64,000 bases of DNA. Origin: Pelagibacterales bacterium SAG-MED13 (lineage in GTDB: Bacteria; Pseudomonadota; Alphaproteobacteria; Pelagibacterales; Pelagibacteraceae). A model generated the notes under the pieces. That model saw only the letters and a list, made by a program, of their open reading frames with translations. It made no database searches and had not been told where the DNA came from. The stretch is from positions 1 to 64,000 of the forward strand of contig JACWDK010000002.1 in assembly GCA_014654165.1 (NCBI GenBank). The letters are read 5' to 3'. Shown in pieces: positions 31,106 through 41,680 of this stretch (its first letter is position 1; every line of letters starts with the position of its first letter). Made by a program: the position numbers and the translations under genes.

Positions 31106-32539
31106 ATGGAAAATAAAAAAAATTTTTATATTGATGGTAAATGGGTGATACCTAAAAGCAAAGAACACATAAAAGTAATTGATCCTTCTAATGAGAAAGA
31201 ATGTGCTATAATATCATTTGGTAACAAAGAAGATGTTGATATCGCAGTAAAAGCAGCAAAAAAAGCTTATAGCTCATGGTCGTTTTCATCAAAAGATGAA
31301 AGAATAAAATTATTAGAAAAGCTTTATGAAAACTATAAGAAAAGATGGGCAGATATTGCAGAGGCAATTACAATTGAAATGGGTGCACCAAAAGATTTTG
31401 CTACAAAACTTCAAGCCGGAACAGGTGCGGCTCATTTAAAGTCTTTTATAAGATATTTAAAAAATTTTGAATTCGAAAAACCATTGGGCGAACATGCTCC
31501 AAATCAAAGACTAATTTATGAACCAAAAGGAGTTTGTGCGTTAATAACCCCTTGGAATTGGCCAATGAATCAAGTTTGTTTAAAAGTTATGCCAGCGATA
31601 GCATCTGGATGCACGATGGTTCTAAAACCATCCGAACTTGCACCTTTGTCATCAATGATACTTGCTGAACTAATAGATGATACTAAATTTCCAGCAGGAG
31701 TATTCAATTTAGTTAATGGAGATGGAGCTATAACAGGTGATGCATTAACAAGCCATCCAGATATAAATATGATTTCTTTTACAGGGTCAACTAGAGCAGG
31801 TGCTTTGATTTCTCAAAATGCAGCAAAAGATTTTAAAAGAGTAAGTTTAGAATTAGGAGGCAAAGGAGCAAATATTATATTTAAAGATGCTGATCCTGAT
31901 GCAATTGAAAGAGGTGCTTTAAGATGTTTTAGAAATTCTGGTCAATCATGTAATGCTCCGACAAGAATGTTAGTAGAAAAATCAATGTATAGTGAAGCAA
32001 TAGAGAGATTAAAAAAATATACAGAAAATTTTGAAGTAGGTGATCCTAAAAAAGAAGGAGAACATATAGGTCCAGTAATTTCAGAAATTCAATATAATAA
32101 AATTCAATCTTTAATTAAAAAGGGAATAGATGAAGGTGCTAAATTAATTGCAGGTGGTCCTGGAAAACCAAAGGGTTTAGAAAAAGGTTATTTTGTAAAA
32201 CCTACAGTTTTTGCAGATGTTAATAATGATATGGAGGTAGCTAGAACAGAAATCTTTGGACCTGTATTGTCTGTGATACCTTTTGAAACTGAAGAAGAAG
32301 CAATTGAAATAGCTAATGATACACCTTATGGGTTAACTAATTATATTCAAACTAAAGATCCAGAAAAAGTAAAACGAGTTGCAAGAAAGTTAAGATCAGG
32401 AATGGTAGATGTAAATGGAGCTGGTATAGCCGTCGATGCACCTTTTGGTGGTTTTAAACATTCTGGAATTGGTCGAGAGGCAGGGCAACATGGACTCGAC
32501 GAATTTTTAGAAGTAAAATCTGTAGGTGGTTGGAGTTAA
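31106..32539 (+). CDS. Aldehyde dehydrogenase family protein
   Basis: TPWNWPMNQVCLKVMPAIASGCTMVLKPSELAP, FTGSTRAGALI, LELGGKGANIIF, NSGQSCNAP. Confidence 0.92.
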   Translation: MENKKNFYIDGKWVIPKSKEHIKVIDPSNEKECAIISFGNKEDVDIAVKAAKKAYSSWSFSSKDERIKLLEKLYENYKKRWADIAEAITIEMGAPKDFATKLQAGTGAAHLKSFIRYLKNFEFEKPLGEHAPNQRLIYEPKGVCALITPWNWPMNQVCLKVMPAIASGCTMVLKPSELAPLSSMILAELIDDTKFPAGVFNLVNGDGAITGDALTSHPDINMISFTGSTRAGALISQNAAKDFKRVSLELGGKGANIIFKDADPDAIERGALRCFRNSGQSCNAPTRMLVEKSMYSEAIERLKKYTENFEVGDPKKEGEHIGPVISEIQYNKIQSLIKKGIDEGAKLIAGGPGKPKGLEKGYFVKPTVFADVNNDMEVARTEIFGPVLSVIPFETEEEAIEIANDTPYGLTNYIQTKDPEKVKRVARKLRSGMVDVNGAGIAVDAPFGGFKHSGIGREAGQHGLDEFLEVKSVGGWS

Positions 32540-33726
32540 TTAATAGTAGATTGTTTTTTTAAATCATTTAGAAATTTTAAACATTTTTTTAATTCATTGA
32601 GTTCTATAAATTCATCTACTTTGTGCGCTTGTTCTATCGAACCTGGGCCACAAACAACTGTACTCATACCAATTTCTTGAAATAACCCAGCCTCTGTTCC
32701 AAAAGATACAACTTCTCTTGAATTATCTCCAGTGAGACTTGAAACTAGCTCGCAAGCTTCAGATTTTTCAACACGATCAAACCCTGTGACCTCTCCTATA
32801 ACTTCTTTTCGAATATTTGATTTAGAAAAAACTTTTTTCATTTCTGGCAAAAGAAAATTATTTGCATATTCATCAATTTTTTTATTTAAGAAAATGCCAT
32901 CTTCTTTTACAACTGGTCTTGTTTCCCAATTAATATGACATTTATCAGCTATAACGTTATGAGCTATACCTCCAAATATTCCTCCTATCTGTAAAGTTGA
33001 AAAAGGAGGATCAAATATAGAATCTTTAGGAGCTCTTTTTTTGAGCTCATCTCTCAATTCAATTAATTTTGATGCATACCTTGCTGCAAACTCAACAGCA
33101 CTAACACCCTTATGTGGGGCAGAGCTATGTCCTGCCAAACCCTCAAAATAAGTTGTATATTCATAGCAACCTTTATGTGCATCTATGATTTTCATTTTTG
33201 TAGGTTCTCCAATAATACAAATACCATTTTCAACATTTCTTTTTTTAAGTTCCTCGATTAGAATTGGTGCTCCTAAGCAAGCAGTTTCTTCATCAAAGGT
33301 AAATGAAAAATGGATGTCTCTATTTAGATTTGTTTTTGCATAAATTGGTGCAAAAGCTAAAGTACATGCCAAAAAACCTTTCATGTCACAAGAACCTCTA
33401 CCATAAAGTTTATTATCCTTAATTGTTGCTTTAAAAGGGTCGGTACTCCAACTTTTAGAAACAGGCACTGTATCTGTATGTCCAGATAGAATTATTGGTT
33501 TAATACCATTTGTTTTTTTTGCCTTAATAGTTGCAAATAGATTTACTCTTTTCTTTTCACTATCAAATGTCTTAAAAGAAGTTGCACCAATTTTATTGAG
33601 TAAATTTTCACAGTAATTAATCAACTCACTATTATCTTCTCCTGAAATAGTCCTAAAACTTATTAGATCTGATAAAATTTTTACAGAATCCTTGTATATT
33701 TCTTTTAAATTAATTTCTGTACTCAT
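32536..33726 (-). CDS. argE: Acetylornithine deacetylase (ArgE)-like M20 peptidase
   Basis: LSGHTDTVPVSKSWSTDPF, YGRGSCDMKGFLA, FDEETACLGAP, GEPTKMK. Confidence 0.85.
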   Translation of the reverse strand: MSTEINLKEIYKDSVKILSDLISFRTISGEDNSELINYCENLLNKIGATSFKTFDSEKKRVNLFATIKAKKTNGIKPIILSGHTDTVPVSKSWSTDPFKATIKDNKLYGRGSCDMKGFLACTLAFAPIYAKTNLNRDIHFSFTFDEETACLGAPILIEELKKRNVENGICIIGEPTKMKIIDAHKGCYEYTTYFEGLAGHSSAPHKGVSAVEFAARYASKLIELRDELKKRAPKDSIFDPPFSTLQIGGIFGGIAHNVIADKCHINWETRPVVKEDGIFLNKKIDEYANNFLLPEMKKVFSKSNIRKEVIGEVTGFDRVEKSEACELVSSLTGDNSREVVSFGTEAGLFQEIGMSTVVCGPGSIEQAHKVDEFIELNELKKCLKFLNDLKKQSTIN

Positions 33727-33755
33727 TGCTAATAATTAATATAAATACTCCATTT

Positions 33756-34098
33756 ATGAAAGAAGAAATAACATACGATATTTTTGATAAAGTTGACATT
33801 AGAGTAGGAACAGTCATTTCAGTAAAAAAAAATGAAAAAGCTAGAAAACCATCATTAGTAATTGAAGTGGATTTTGGAAAAGAAATTGGCATAAAACAAT
33901 CCTCAGCTCAAATTACTCATTATTACAATGAGGAAAATTTAAAAGGTAAACAAGTTATAGGTGTTTGTAATTTTGCTGAAAAAAAATATTGCTGGAGTGG
34001 TTTCGCAAGTTTTGATTTTAGGTTCAATTGATAAAGAAGGAAAAGTAGTTTTAGTACACCCGTCTCAAAAATCTGAAAATGGTCTTCCTATAGCTTAA
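33756..34098 (+). pseudogene. csaA: CsaA/tRNA-binding domain protein, frameshifted in an A-run
   Basis: VDIRVGTVISV...; removing one A from the A8 run at 33979-33986 restores NFAEKNIAGVVSQVLILGSIDKEGKVVLVHPSQKSENGLPIA*. Confidence 0.8.
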
Positions 34099-34102
34099 TT
34101 TC

Positions 34103-34694
34103 ATGCATCCAGAAATTCTATCAATGGCCTTATTTTGGATAGTAGCAGCATACACCCCGGGTCCAAACAATGTTATAGCTTCTTATTCAGGTTTTAATTT
34201 TGGCATAAAAAAAACATTACCACATATTTTAGGAGTTGCTTTTGGATTTACTTTTCTGATTTTTTTATTAACTATCGGTTTAGTTAATGTTTTCAAAATA
34301 TTTCCTATTATTCAAATTTCTTTAAAATATTTGGGAAGTATATTTCTAGTTTACTTAGCTTATAAAATTTATTTTTCTAAGGTAGATAATGAAAAAAAAA
34401 AATGAGAACCCAGTAAAATTCATTGAAACATTTTTGTTTCAATTTTTAAATCCCAAAGGTGTATTAATTGGAATAATTATTGTTTCTACTTATGTTGAGC
34501 ATGGAGAGAATTATTTGGCATACGCAACCCAAGTTATTTTTTTTGCTTTCCTAGTATCCCTAAGCAGTATCACTTTTTGGACTTTTGTTGGTAAATACTT
34601 AAGGAAATTCGCGACAAATGAGAAATTTATTAAATACTTTAATTGTGTTATGTCACTACTTCTTATTTTAAGCATAATTACTTTTTATATATAA
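34103..34694 (+). pseudogene. LysE/RhtB-family translocator split into two ORFs by a frameshift
   Basis: N-part MHPEILSMALFWIVAAYTPGPNNV (LysE motif); A11 run at 34392-34402; A10 would join ...VDNEKKNENPVKFIETFLFQFLNPKG. Confidence 0.82.
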
Positions 34695-34697
34695 TAC

Positions 34698-37367
34698 ATG
34701 AAACCAGGGACAAAAAATTCATACAATTCATTAACAGATATTAAAATCAATAATAAAGATTTTAAAATTTTTTCATTATCTAAAGCTGAATTAAATGGCT
34801 TAGAGGGGATATCAAAACTTCCAAAATCCTTAAAAGTCTTACTTGAAAACCTTTTAAGATATGAAGATGACCTATCTGTAACTAAAAATCAAATTGAAGC
34901 AATAAAAAATTGGCTCAAAGATAAAAAATCAAAAACTGAAATTGCTTATAGACCTGCAAGAGTTTTACTTCAAGATTACACCGGAATACCTGCTGTAGCA
35001 GATTTAGCTGCGATGAGAGAGGCTGTTAAAGAAAAGAATAAAGATCCAAAAACTATAAATCCACTTTCTGCGGTTGATCTTGTGATTGATCACTCGGTTC
35101 AAGTAGATCAATCAGCAAAATCAGATTCCTTCGATAAGAATGTAGAGATTGAATTTAATAGAAATGGAGAAAGATATTCATTCTTAAAATGGGGGCAACA
35201 AGCATTTGATAATTTTAGAATTGTTCCACCAGGTACAGGAATATGTCATCAAGTAAATTTAGAATATCTATCTAAAGTTGTTTGGTCAGCACAATATAAT
35301 GGCAATGATTATTTATTTCCTGATACTCTTGTTGGCACTGATAGCCACACCACTATGGTTAATGGTTTATCAGTTCTGGGTTGGGGTGTTGGAGGAATTG
35401 AAGCAGAAGCAGGTATGTTAGGTCAACCAATTTCAATGTTAATTCCAGAAGTAATAGGCTTTGAAGTAAAAAATAAAATGCCCGAAGGAACCACAGCAAC
35501 TGATTTAGTTTTAACAGTAGTTAAAATGCTTAGAGATAAAGGTGTTGTAGGTAAATTTGTAGAATTTTATGGGGATGGTTTAAAAAATTTAACATTAGCG
35601 GATAGAGCAACAATTGCAAATATGGCCCCTGAATATGGAGCAACTTGTGGTTTTTTTCCAATTGATGATGAAACTTTAAAGTATCTTAAATTTTCTGGAA
35701 GAGATAATACTACAATTAAAATAGTTGAAGAGTATGCAAAAGCTCAAGGTTTATGGGCTAGTAATGAAATTGAATTTACTGACGCTTTAACTTTAGATAT
35801 GTCAACATTAGTTCCCACAATTTCTGGACCTAAGAGACCTCAAGATAAGGTTTTATTAACAGATGCCGCAAAAAGTTTTAAAGAAAGTTTTAAAGAAATT
35901 ACTAAGAAAAAAGATTTTTCAAACTCTAAAGTAATTGGTACAGACTTTGAGATAAAAGATGGTTCTATCTTAATTGCTGCCATCACATCTTGTACAAATA
36001 CATCTAATCCAAATGTTCTTATTGCAGCAGGCTTATTAGCAAAAAAAGCAGTTGAATTAGGTCTTGAGGTTAAACCCTGGGTCAAAACTTCTTTAGCCCC
36101 AGGCTCTCAAGTGGTTACAGATTATTTAGCAAAGGCAGGTCTAAATGTATACTTAGATAAATTAGGTTTTAATTTAGTTGGATATGGATGTACAACCTGT
36201 ATTGGAAATTCTGGTCCATTAGCAGAAAATATTGTTGAAGCACTTCAAAAAGAAAATATTTATGCAGTATCAGTTTTATCTGGTAATAGAAATTTTGAAG
36301 GAAGAATTTCACCTCATGTCAAAGCTAATTATTTAGCCTCACCCCCACTAGTTGTTGCTTATGCATTAGCTGGTCATATGAATTTTGATTTATATAACGA
36401 TCCTTTAGGTAAAGATAAAAACGGAAAAGAAATTTTTATGAAAGATATTTGGCCATCTAACAAAGAAATTGAGGAAACTTTAAAAACTTCTTTAAGTGCA
36501 GAAATGTTTATTAAAAGGTATTCGAATGTTTCGAAAGGCCCTAAACAGTGGCAGCAAATCAAAACTGAGAAAAGTAGTATTTATAATTGGGAACAAAACT
36601 CAACATATGTAAAAAAACCACCATTCTTTGACAATCTTCCAGATTTACCCGAAGGGTTTAAAGAAATTAAAGATGCAAGACCATTGTTAATCTTAGGGGA
36701 CATGGTTACAACTGACCATATTTCTCCAGCAGGAAACATTCAGAAAGAAAGTCCTACTGGTGAATATTTTATGAAGCATCAAATTTTACCTAAAGATTAT
36801 AATTCCTATGGGTCTAGAAGAGGAAATCATGAAGTTATGATGAGGGGCACATTCGCAAATATTAGAATTAGAAATGAAATGGCTCCTGGAACAGAGGGAG
36901 GATTTACTAAATTATATCCCGATGAAAAAATAATGCCAATTTATGATGCTGTAGTAGAATATAAGAAAAGAGAAACTGATTTAGTTGTAATAGGTGGTAA
37001 AGAATATGGAACAGGCTCATCTCGAGACTGGGCGGCAAAAGGAACTAAGTTACTTGGTGTAAAAGTTGTAATGGCGGAAAGTTTTGAGCGAATACACAGA
37101 TCAAATCTAATTGGGATGGGAATTTTACCTCTACAATTTATAGGAAATATGAATAGATCAAACCTTAAATTAATAGGCTCTGAATTAATTAGTGTAATAG
37201 ATATTGAAAAAGGAATTAATCCATCGGATAAAGTGATGGTTGAGATAAAGTATGCATCTGGTGATGTAAAAAAAATAGAAACATTATGTAGAATAGATAC
37301 TAAAAATGAATTGGAGTATTATAAAAATGGTGGAATACTTCAATATGTATTACGAAATATGATATAA
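34698..37367 (+). CDS. acnA: Aconitate hydratase
   Basis: TDSHTTMVNGLSVLGWGVGGIEAEAGMLGQP, SCTNTSNPNV, GCTTCIGNSGPL, GTGSSRDWAAKG. Confidence 0.97.
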   Translation: MKPGTKNSYNSLTDIKINNKDFKIFSLSKAELNGLEGISKLPKSLKVLLENLLRYEDDLSVTKNQIEAIKNWLKDKKSKTEIAYRPARVLLQDYTGIPAVADLAAMREAVKEKNKDPKTINPLSAVDLVIDHSVQVDQSAKSDSFDKNVEIEFNRNGERYSFLKWGQQAFDNFRIVPPGTGICHQVNLEYLSKVVWSAQYNGNDYLFPDTLVGTDSHTTMVNGLSVLGWGVGGIEAEAGMLGQPISMLIPEVIGFEVKNKMPEGTTATDLVLTVVKMLRDKGVVGKFVEFYGDGLKNLTLADRATIANMAPEYGATCGFFPIDDETLKYLKFSGRDNTTIKIVEEYAKAQGLWASNEIEFTDALTLDMSTLVPTISGPKRPQDKVLLTDAAKSFKESFKEITKKKDFSNSKVIGTDFEIKDGSILIAAITSCTNTSNPNVLIAAGLLAKKAVELGLEVKPWVKTSLAPGSQVVTDYLAKAGLNVYLDKLGFNLVGYGCTTCIGNSGPLAENIVEALQKENIYAVSVLSGNRNFEGRISPHVKANYLASPPLVVAYALAGHMNFDLYNDPLGKDKNGKEIFMKDIWPSNKEIEETLKTSLSAEMFIKRYSNVSKGPKQWQQIKTEKSSIYNWEQNSTYVKKPPFFDNLPDLPEGFKEIKDARPLLILGDMVTTDHISPAGNIQKESPTGEYFMKHQILPKDYNSYGSRRGNHEVMMRGTFANIRIRNEMAPGTEGGFTKLYPDEKIMPIYDAVVEYKKRETDLVVIGGKEYGTGSSRDWAAKGTKLLGVKVVMAESFERIHRSNLIGMGILPLQFIGNMNRSNLKLIGSELISVIDIEKGINPSDKVMVEIKYASGDVKKIETLCRIDTKNELEYYKNGGILQYVLRNMI

Positions 37368-37369
37368 AT

Positions 37370-38014
37370 ATGGATGAAGAGATATCAATAATAAATAGCA
37401 ACACAAGAAATGAAAAAATAAAAAAATTTTTTATAGATTATAAAAAAACAATATTTTCTTTTATCTCAATAATAGTAATTTTATTAATTAGTTATTTTAC
37501 TTTTGGAGAATTTAAAGATAAAAAAAAAATAGACATTTCAAATACCTATAATTCAATCATAATTAATTATTCTGAAACAACAAAAGACAAGACAATAAAA
37601 AAATTAATTGATTTAATAAATAAGAAGGATTCAACATATTCTCCTTTGTCATTATATTTTTTAATTGATAACAATCTTATTGCTGAAAGAAAAAAAATAA
37701 ATGATTTATTCGATGTGATAATTAATAAAACTTCATTAGATAAAGAAATTAAAAATTTAATTATTTACAAAAAGGCACTTTATAACGCAGATGAGAGTGA
37801 CGAAAGTTATTTACTTAATATCTTAAATCCATTGATAAATTCAGACACTGTATGGAAATCCCACGCCCTATATTTAATGGCAGAATACTTTTATTCAAAA
37901 AATGAACTTCAAAAATCTAAAGAATTTTTTATTCAAATTATAAACTTAGAAAATGCTAATCAAAATTTAAAGATAGAGTCTCAAAAAAGACTTAACAGAG
38001 ATTTAAGTGAATAA
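37370..38014 (+). CDS. YfgM-like single-TM TPR protein
   Basis: N-terminal cytoplasmic segment plus one TM, TPR-like C-terminus; immediately upstream of bamB. Confidence 0.55.
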   Translation: MDEEISIINSNTRNEKIKKFFIDYKKTIFSFISIIVILLISYFTFGEFKDKKKIDISNTYNSIIINYSETTKDKTIKKLIDLINKKDSTYSPLSLYFLIDNNLIAERKKINDLFDVIINKTSLDKEIKNLIIYKKALYNADESDESYLLNILNPLINSDTVWKSHALYLMAEYFYSKNELQKSKEFFIQIINLENANQNLKIESQKRLNRDLSE

Positions 38015-39309
38015 GTTTTTTTATTTATTCGTTTATTTAATTTTTTTAACTAATTGCTCATTAAATAAAGATTCCTCATTTTGGACAACACAAAAAATCC
38101 AAGAGCTCGAAGCAAAAAAATTTGAAAAAATTTTTGTTAATCAAAAGGCCTTAGGTAAAGAGTTAAATACTAATCTTAATTTGAATTTAAGCTCTAAAAT
38201 TAGCAATGATAAACTTTCTAAAAGATATTATAACAATAATGGAAGAGAAAATTTTAACGGAACATTAAAAAAATCTTCGAAATACAAATTTTCAAAAATA
38301 AAAAATTTTTATCAATTTGAACCAATAATATTGTTTAATAAGAATAATATAATTTTTTTTTGATAACAAAGGAACAATTTTACAGTTTGATAATCGTTCG
38401 AAATTAATATGGAAGAAAAATAATTATTCTAAAGTTGAAAAAAAATTGAATCCAATATTACAATTTGCCAATGATGAAAACTTCTTGGTAGTTGCAGATA
38501 GTATAGCAAAATACTATATGATAGATTTGAATAACGGAAATTTGATTTGGTCAAAAAATAGTCTGGCACCATTTAATTCTCAAATTAAGATTTTTAAAGA
38601 TAAATTTTTTATTATTGATTTTACAAATACTTTAAGATGTTTTTCTCTCAAAAATGGAGAAGAGATATGGAATATTAAAACTGATACATCTTTAATTCGA
38701 TCTCAAAAAAAACTATCTATAGTAATTGTTGATGATGTAATTTATTTTAACAATTCTATTGGAGATATCAGCGCTGTAGGAATTAATAGTGGAGAGTTAT
38801 TGTGGCAGTTACCCACACAAAGTAATTTAGTATACGAGTCTGCCTTTTCTCTTGAAACATCTGATATTATAACTGATAAGAATTATTTATATTTTTCAAA
38901 CAATAATAATCAATTTTATTCAGTTGATATAAAAACAGGAAATTTTAAATGGCAAAATAAAGTGAATTCTAACTTAAGGCCTACATTAATTGAAAACTAT
39001 TTATTTTCAATTTCAATAGAAGGTTATTTGATTATTATTGATAAAATCACTGGAAATATAATTAAAGTGACTGATGTATTTAATAATTTTAATCAAAAAA
39101 AAAGAAATGAAATAAAACCTACAGGATTTATTGTCGGCTTAAGTAATATTTACTTATCAACAAATATCGGGAGATTATTAGTTATAGATATTAAATCAGG
39201 CAAAACCACAAAAACTCTTAAAATAGCTAATGATAAAATTTCGCGTCCTTTTGCTTTAAAGAATAATTTATTCTTGATTAAAGATGACGCTATTATTAAG
39301 CTTGATTAA
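38007..39309 (+). pseudogene. bamB: Outer membrane assembly factor BamB-like (PQQ repeat) lipoprotein, split by a frameshift
   Basis: LTNCS lipobox; beta-propeller repeats (LNNGNLIWSKNS, LKNGEEIWNIKT, INSGELLWQLPT); T9 run at 38353-38361, T8 would join FFDNKGTILQFDNRSKLIWKKN. Confidence 0.8.
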
Positions 39310-39737
39310 TGTTTTTAAAATTATTGGATAAATTAGGGAGAAAGAAGGTGGTATTTGATAGGGGGCCATCCCACCCAAGATTTGACTTAGCAAAACCATG
39401 GATGAATAGATATTACGTTTTAATGAGAAATAGACCTAAATGGTTTCCGTTTAATATTCTAATTCATGAAATGTTAAGTGATGATCATGGTGAGGGTGTT
39501 CATAACCATACTTTTCCGTATATAACAATTATAATAAGAGGAGGTTACTGGGAAACTTTAAGTAGTGGAAGATATTGGCGTCCGCCAGGATATATTGGTT
39601 TTAGATCTGCAAATAATTTGCACAGAGTTGATCTTAAGCCAGGCACCAGACCATTAACTATTTTTATATCTGGACCATTTGGATTAAGAAAAGGTCCTAG
39701 ATCAGAATATGGAATAGATTTTAAAACAAAAAAATGA
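39309..39737 (+). CDS. Cupin-like conserved hypothetical protein
   Basis: GEGVHNHTFPYITIIIRGGYWE...HRVDLKPGTRPLTIFISG cupin-like strands. Confidence 0.5.
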   Translation: MFLKLLDKLGRKKVVFDRGPSHPRFDLAKPWMNRYYVLMRNRPKWFPFNILIHEMLSDDHGEGVHNHTFPYITIIIRGGYWETLSSGRYWRPPGYIGFRSANNLHRVDLKPGTRPLTIFISGPFGLRKGPRSEYGIDFKTKK

Positions 39738-40783
39738 ATTTAAAAAAATTATTTTTAGATCATTGTGAAGAAGAGCAATATGAGATTAATCAAAATCAGT
39801 TAGATTTAATCAATAATCTTGGGCATTATTATAAAAGTAATTTTAATCAATCTTTTTTAAATAAAATTTTTAATAAAAATGATCATAAGCTAGGTTTTTA
39901 TTTAGTTGGAGATGTTGGAGTGGGTAAAACAATGATCTTAAATTTCTTCTTTAGCAAATTAAAGAAAAGAAAAATGAGACTTCATTTTAACGAATTTATG
40001 ATTAAGTTTCATAATTATATTTTTCAAAATAAAGATAAAGAAAATGGAATTGATAACTTTGTCAAAGATTTAACCAAAAAAACTGAAATACTCTATTTTG
40101 ATGAATTTCAAGTCACCAATATTGTTGACGCGATGATTTTAGGGAGGTTATTTAAAAGAATATTTGAGGAAAAAATTAGAGTAATTTTTTCTTCTAATAT
40201 ATTTATTAATGATCTTTATAAAGATGGGTTACAGAGAGATCAATTTATTCCATTTATAAAAATCTTAGAAAAAAACTGTAATCAAAAGGAATTGTCGATT
40301 GAAGAGGATTATCGTTCGAGTAAAAATATTAGTTTAGAACGGTTTTTATCACCTATCGATAAATCTACAAATTTTATCTTTAATAAATATTTTAGAAAGC
40401 TTACTAAAAATAAGAGACAAACTTTAAAAATTTTGGAGATAAAAGGAAGAAAACTAACATTAGAAAATTTTTACGAAAGAATAATTAAATTTAAATTTGA
40501 TGATTTGTGTAACAGAAATTTAGGATCAGAAGATTATATTGCTATTGCTGATAATAGTGATTTTATTTTCATATCAAATTTACCTGAATTTAGTGATAAT
40601 AATTCCAATCAACAACAAAGATTCATCACTTTAATAGATATTATCTATGAAAAAAAAATTCCATTGATGATTACCTCTAAAGTAAATTTAGATTCTATGA
40701 AATTCTCTAAAAGTATGACAGAACCATTCAAGAGAACTATTAGTCGTTTATATGAACTTACCTCAATGAGTATAATTAGATAA
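39734..40783 (+). CDS. zapE: Cell division protein ZapE / AFG1-family ATPase
   Basis: GFYLVGDVGVGKTMILNFFF Walker A, LYFDEFQVTNIVDAMILGRLF. Confidence 0.9.
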   Translation: MNLKKLFLDHCEEEQYEINQNQLDLINNLGHYYKSNFNQSFLNKIFNKNDHKLGFYLVGDVGVGKTMILNFFFSKLKKRKMRLHFNEFMIKFHNYIFQNKDKENGIDNFVKDLTKKTEILYFDEFQVTNIVDAMILGRLFKRIFEEKIRVIFSSNIFINDLYKDGLQRDQFIPFIKILEKNCNQKELSIEEDYRSSKNISLERFLSPIDKSTNFIFNKYFRKLTKNKRQTLKILEIKGRKLTLENFYERIIKFKFDDLCNRNLGSEDYIAIADNSDFIFISNLPEFSDNNSNQQQRFITLIDIIYEKKIPLMITSKVNLDSMKFSKSMTEPFKRTISRLYELTSMSIIR

Positions 40784-41202
40784 TGATACAAGAATTTTAT
40801 ATTTTTAAAATTAATACCAATGGGCAAAAACTATATGAATTTACTAATCAAACAATAAATTGGGTCAAAAATAATAATTTTAAAAATGGAATTTTAAATT
40901 TGAATATTCAGCATACAAGTGCATCTTTAATAGTTCAAGAAAATGCAGACCCAGATGTACAATCTGATTTGATAAACTATTTTGATAAATTAGTTCCAAT
41001 GGATAATTCTCTATATGTTCATACAACAGAAGGAAAGGATGATATGCCTGCTCACATCAAATCTTCTTTAACCAATAACCAAATAACTTTAAGTTTAAAA
41101 AATGGAAAAATTTTACTTGGAACTTGGCAAGGCTTATATCTATTTGAACATAGATTAGAACCTCAAACAAGAAAGATTGTTTTTCATTTTTTAGGAAGCT
41201 AA
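40783..41202 (+). CDS. YjbQ family protein (UPF0047)
   Basis: IQHTSASLIVQENADPDVQSDL, DDMPAHIKSSL, LLGTWQGLYLFEHR. Confidence 0.92.
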   Translation: MIQEFYIFKINTNGQKLYEFTNQTINWVKNNNFKNGILNLNIQHTSASLIVQENADPDVQSDLINYFDKLVPMDNSLYVHTTEGKDDMPAHIKSSLTNNQITLSLKNGKILLGTWQGLYLFEHRLEPQTRKIVFHFLGS

Positions 41203-41209
41203 AAATAAA

Positions 41210-41671
41210 TTATCGGTATGGATCATAGGCCCATTGCAATATAGCTTGTCTCTGTCTTTTTCTACAATCAAGATCTCCTTTTTCACAGTTTTTTTCTATA
41301 GCTAAAACATGTCTTCTGAAGTTCTTCCATCTTTTAATTTGTATCTCATCAATATTTGGAATTCTTCTGCCATTAGTGAATCTACAGTACCACTGGAACC
41401 AACCTAGTGGATCCTCTTTAAATATCCATCCCTTTTCAATCCAATGTTCTCTAGAAAGTCCTGATATAACTTTAAATCTATTTAGATTTACATCAAAGGT
41501 TTTACTAATCTTAGCATTTTTGAACCATGATTTTGGGTATTCTTTAAAATTCAAACCAAAATATGCTCCTCCAAAAACTCCTAACTCCATCATTCTTTTT
41601 GGAGATATCTCAGGTTTAAAAATTTTATAAAAATCCAAATTATCAATCTTCTTTTTTAAAATTTTTTTCAT
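41210..41671 (-). CDS. Conserved hypothetical protein
   Basis: Intact 153-aa ORF; Trp/Arg-rich (DPLGWFQWYCRFTNGRRIPNIDEIQIKRWKNFRRH). Confidence 0.6.
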   Translation of the reverse strand: MKKILKKKIDNLDFYKIFKPEISPKRMMELGVFGGAYFGLNFKEYPKSWFKNAKISKTFDVNLNRFKVISGLSREHWIEKGWIFKEDPLGWFQWYCRFTNGRRIPNIDEIQIKRWKNFRRHVLAIEKNCEKGDLDCRKRQRQAILQWAYDPYR

Positions 41672-41680
41672 TTAATTTAT

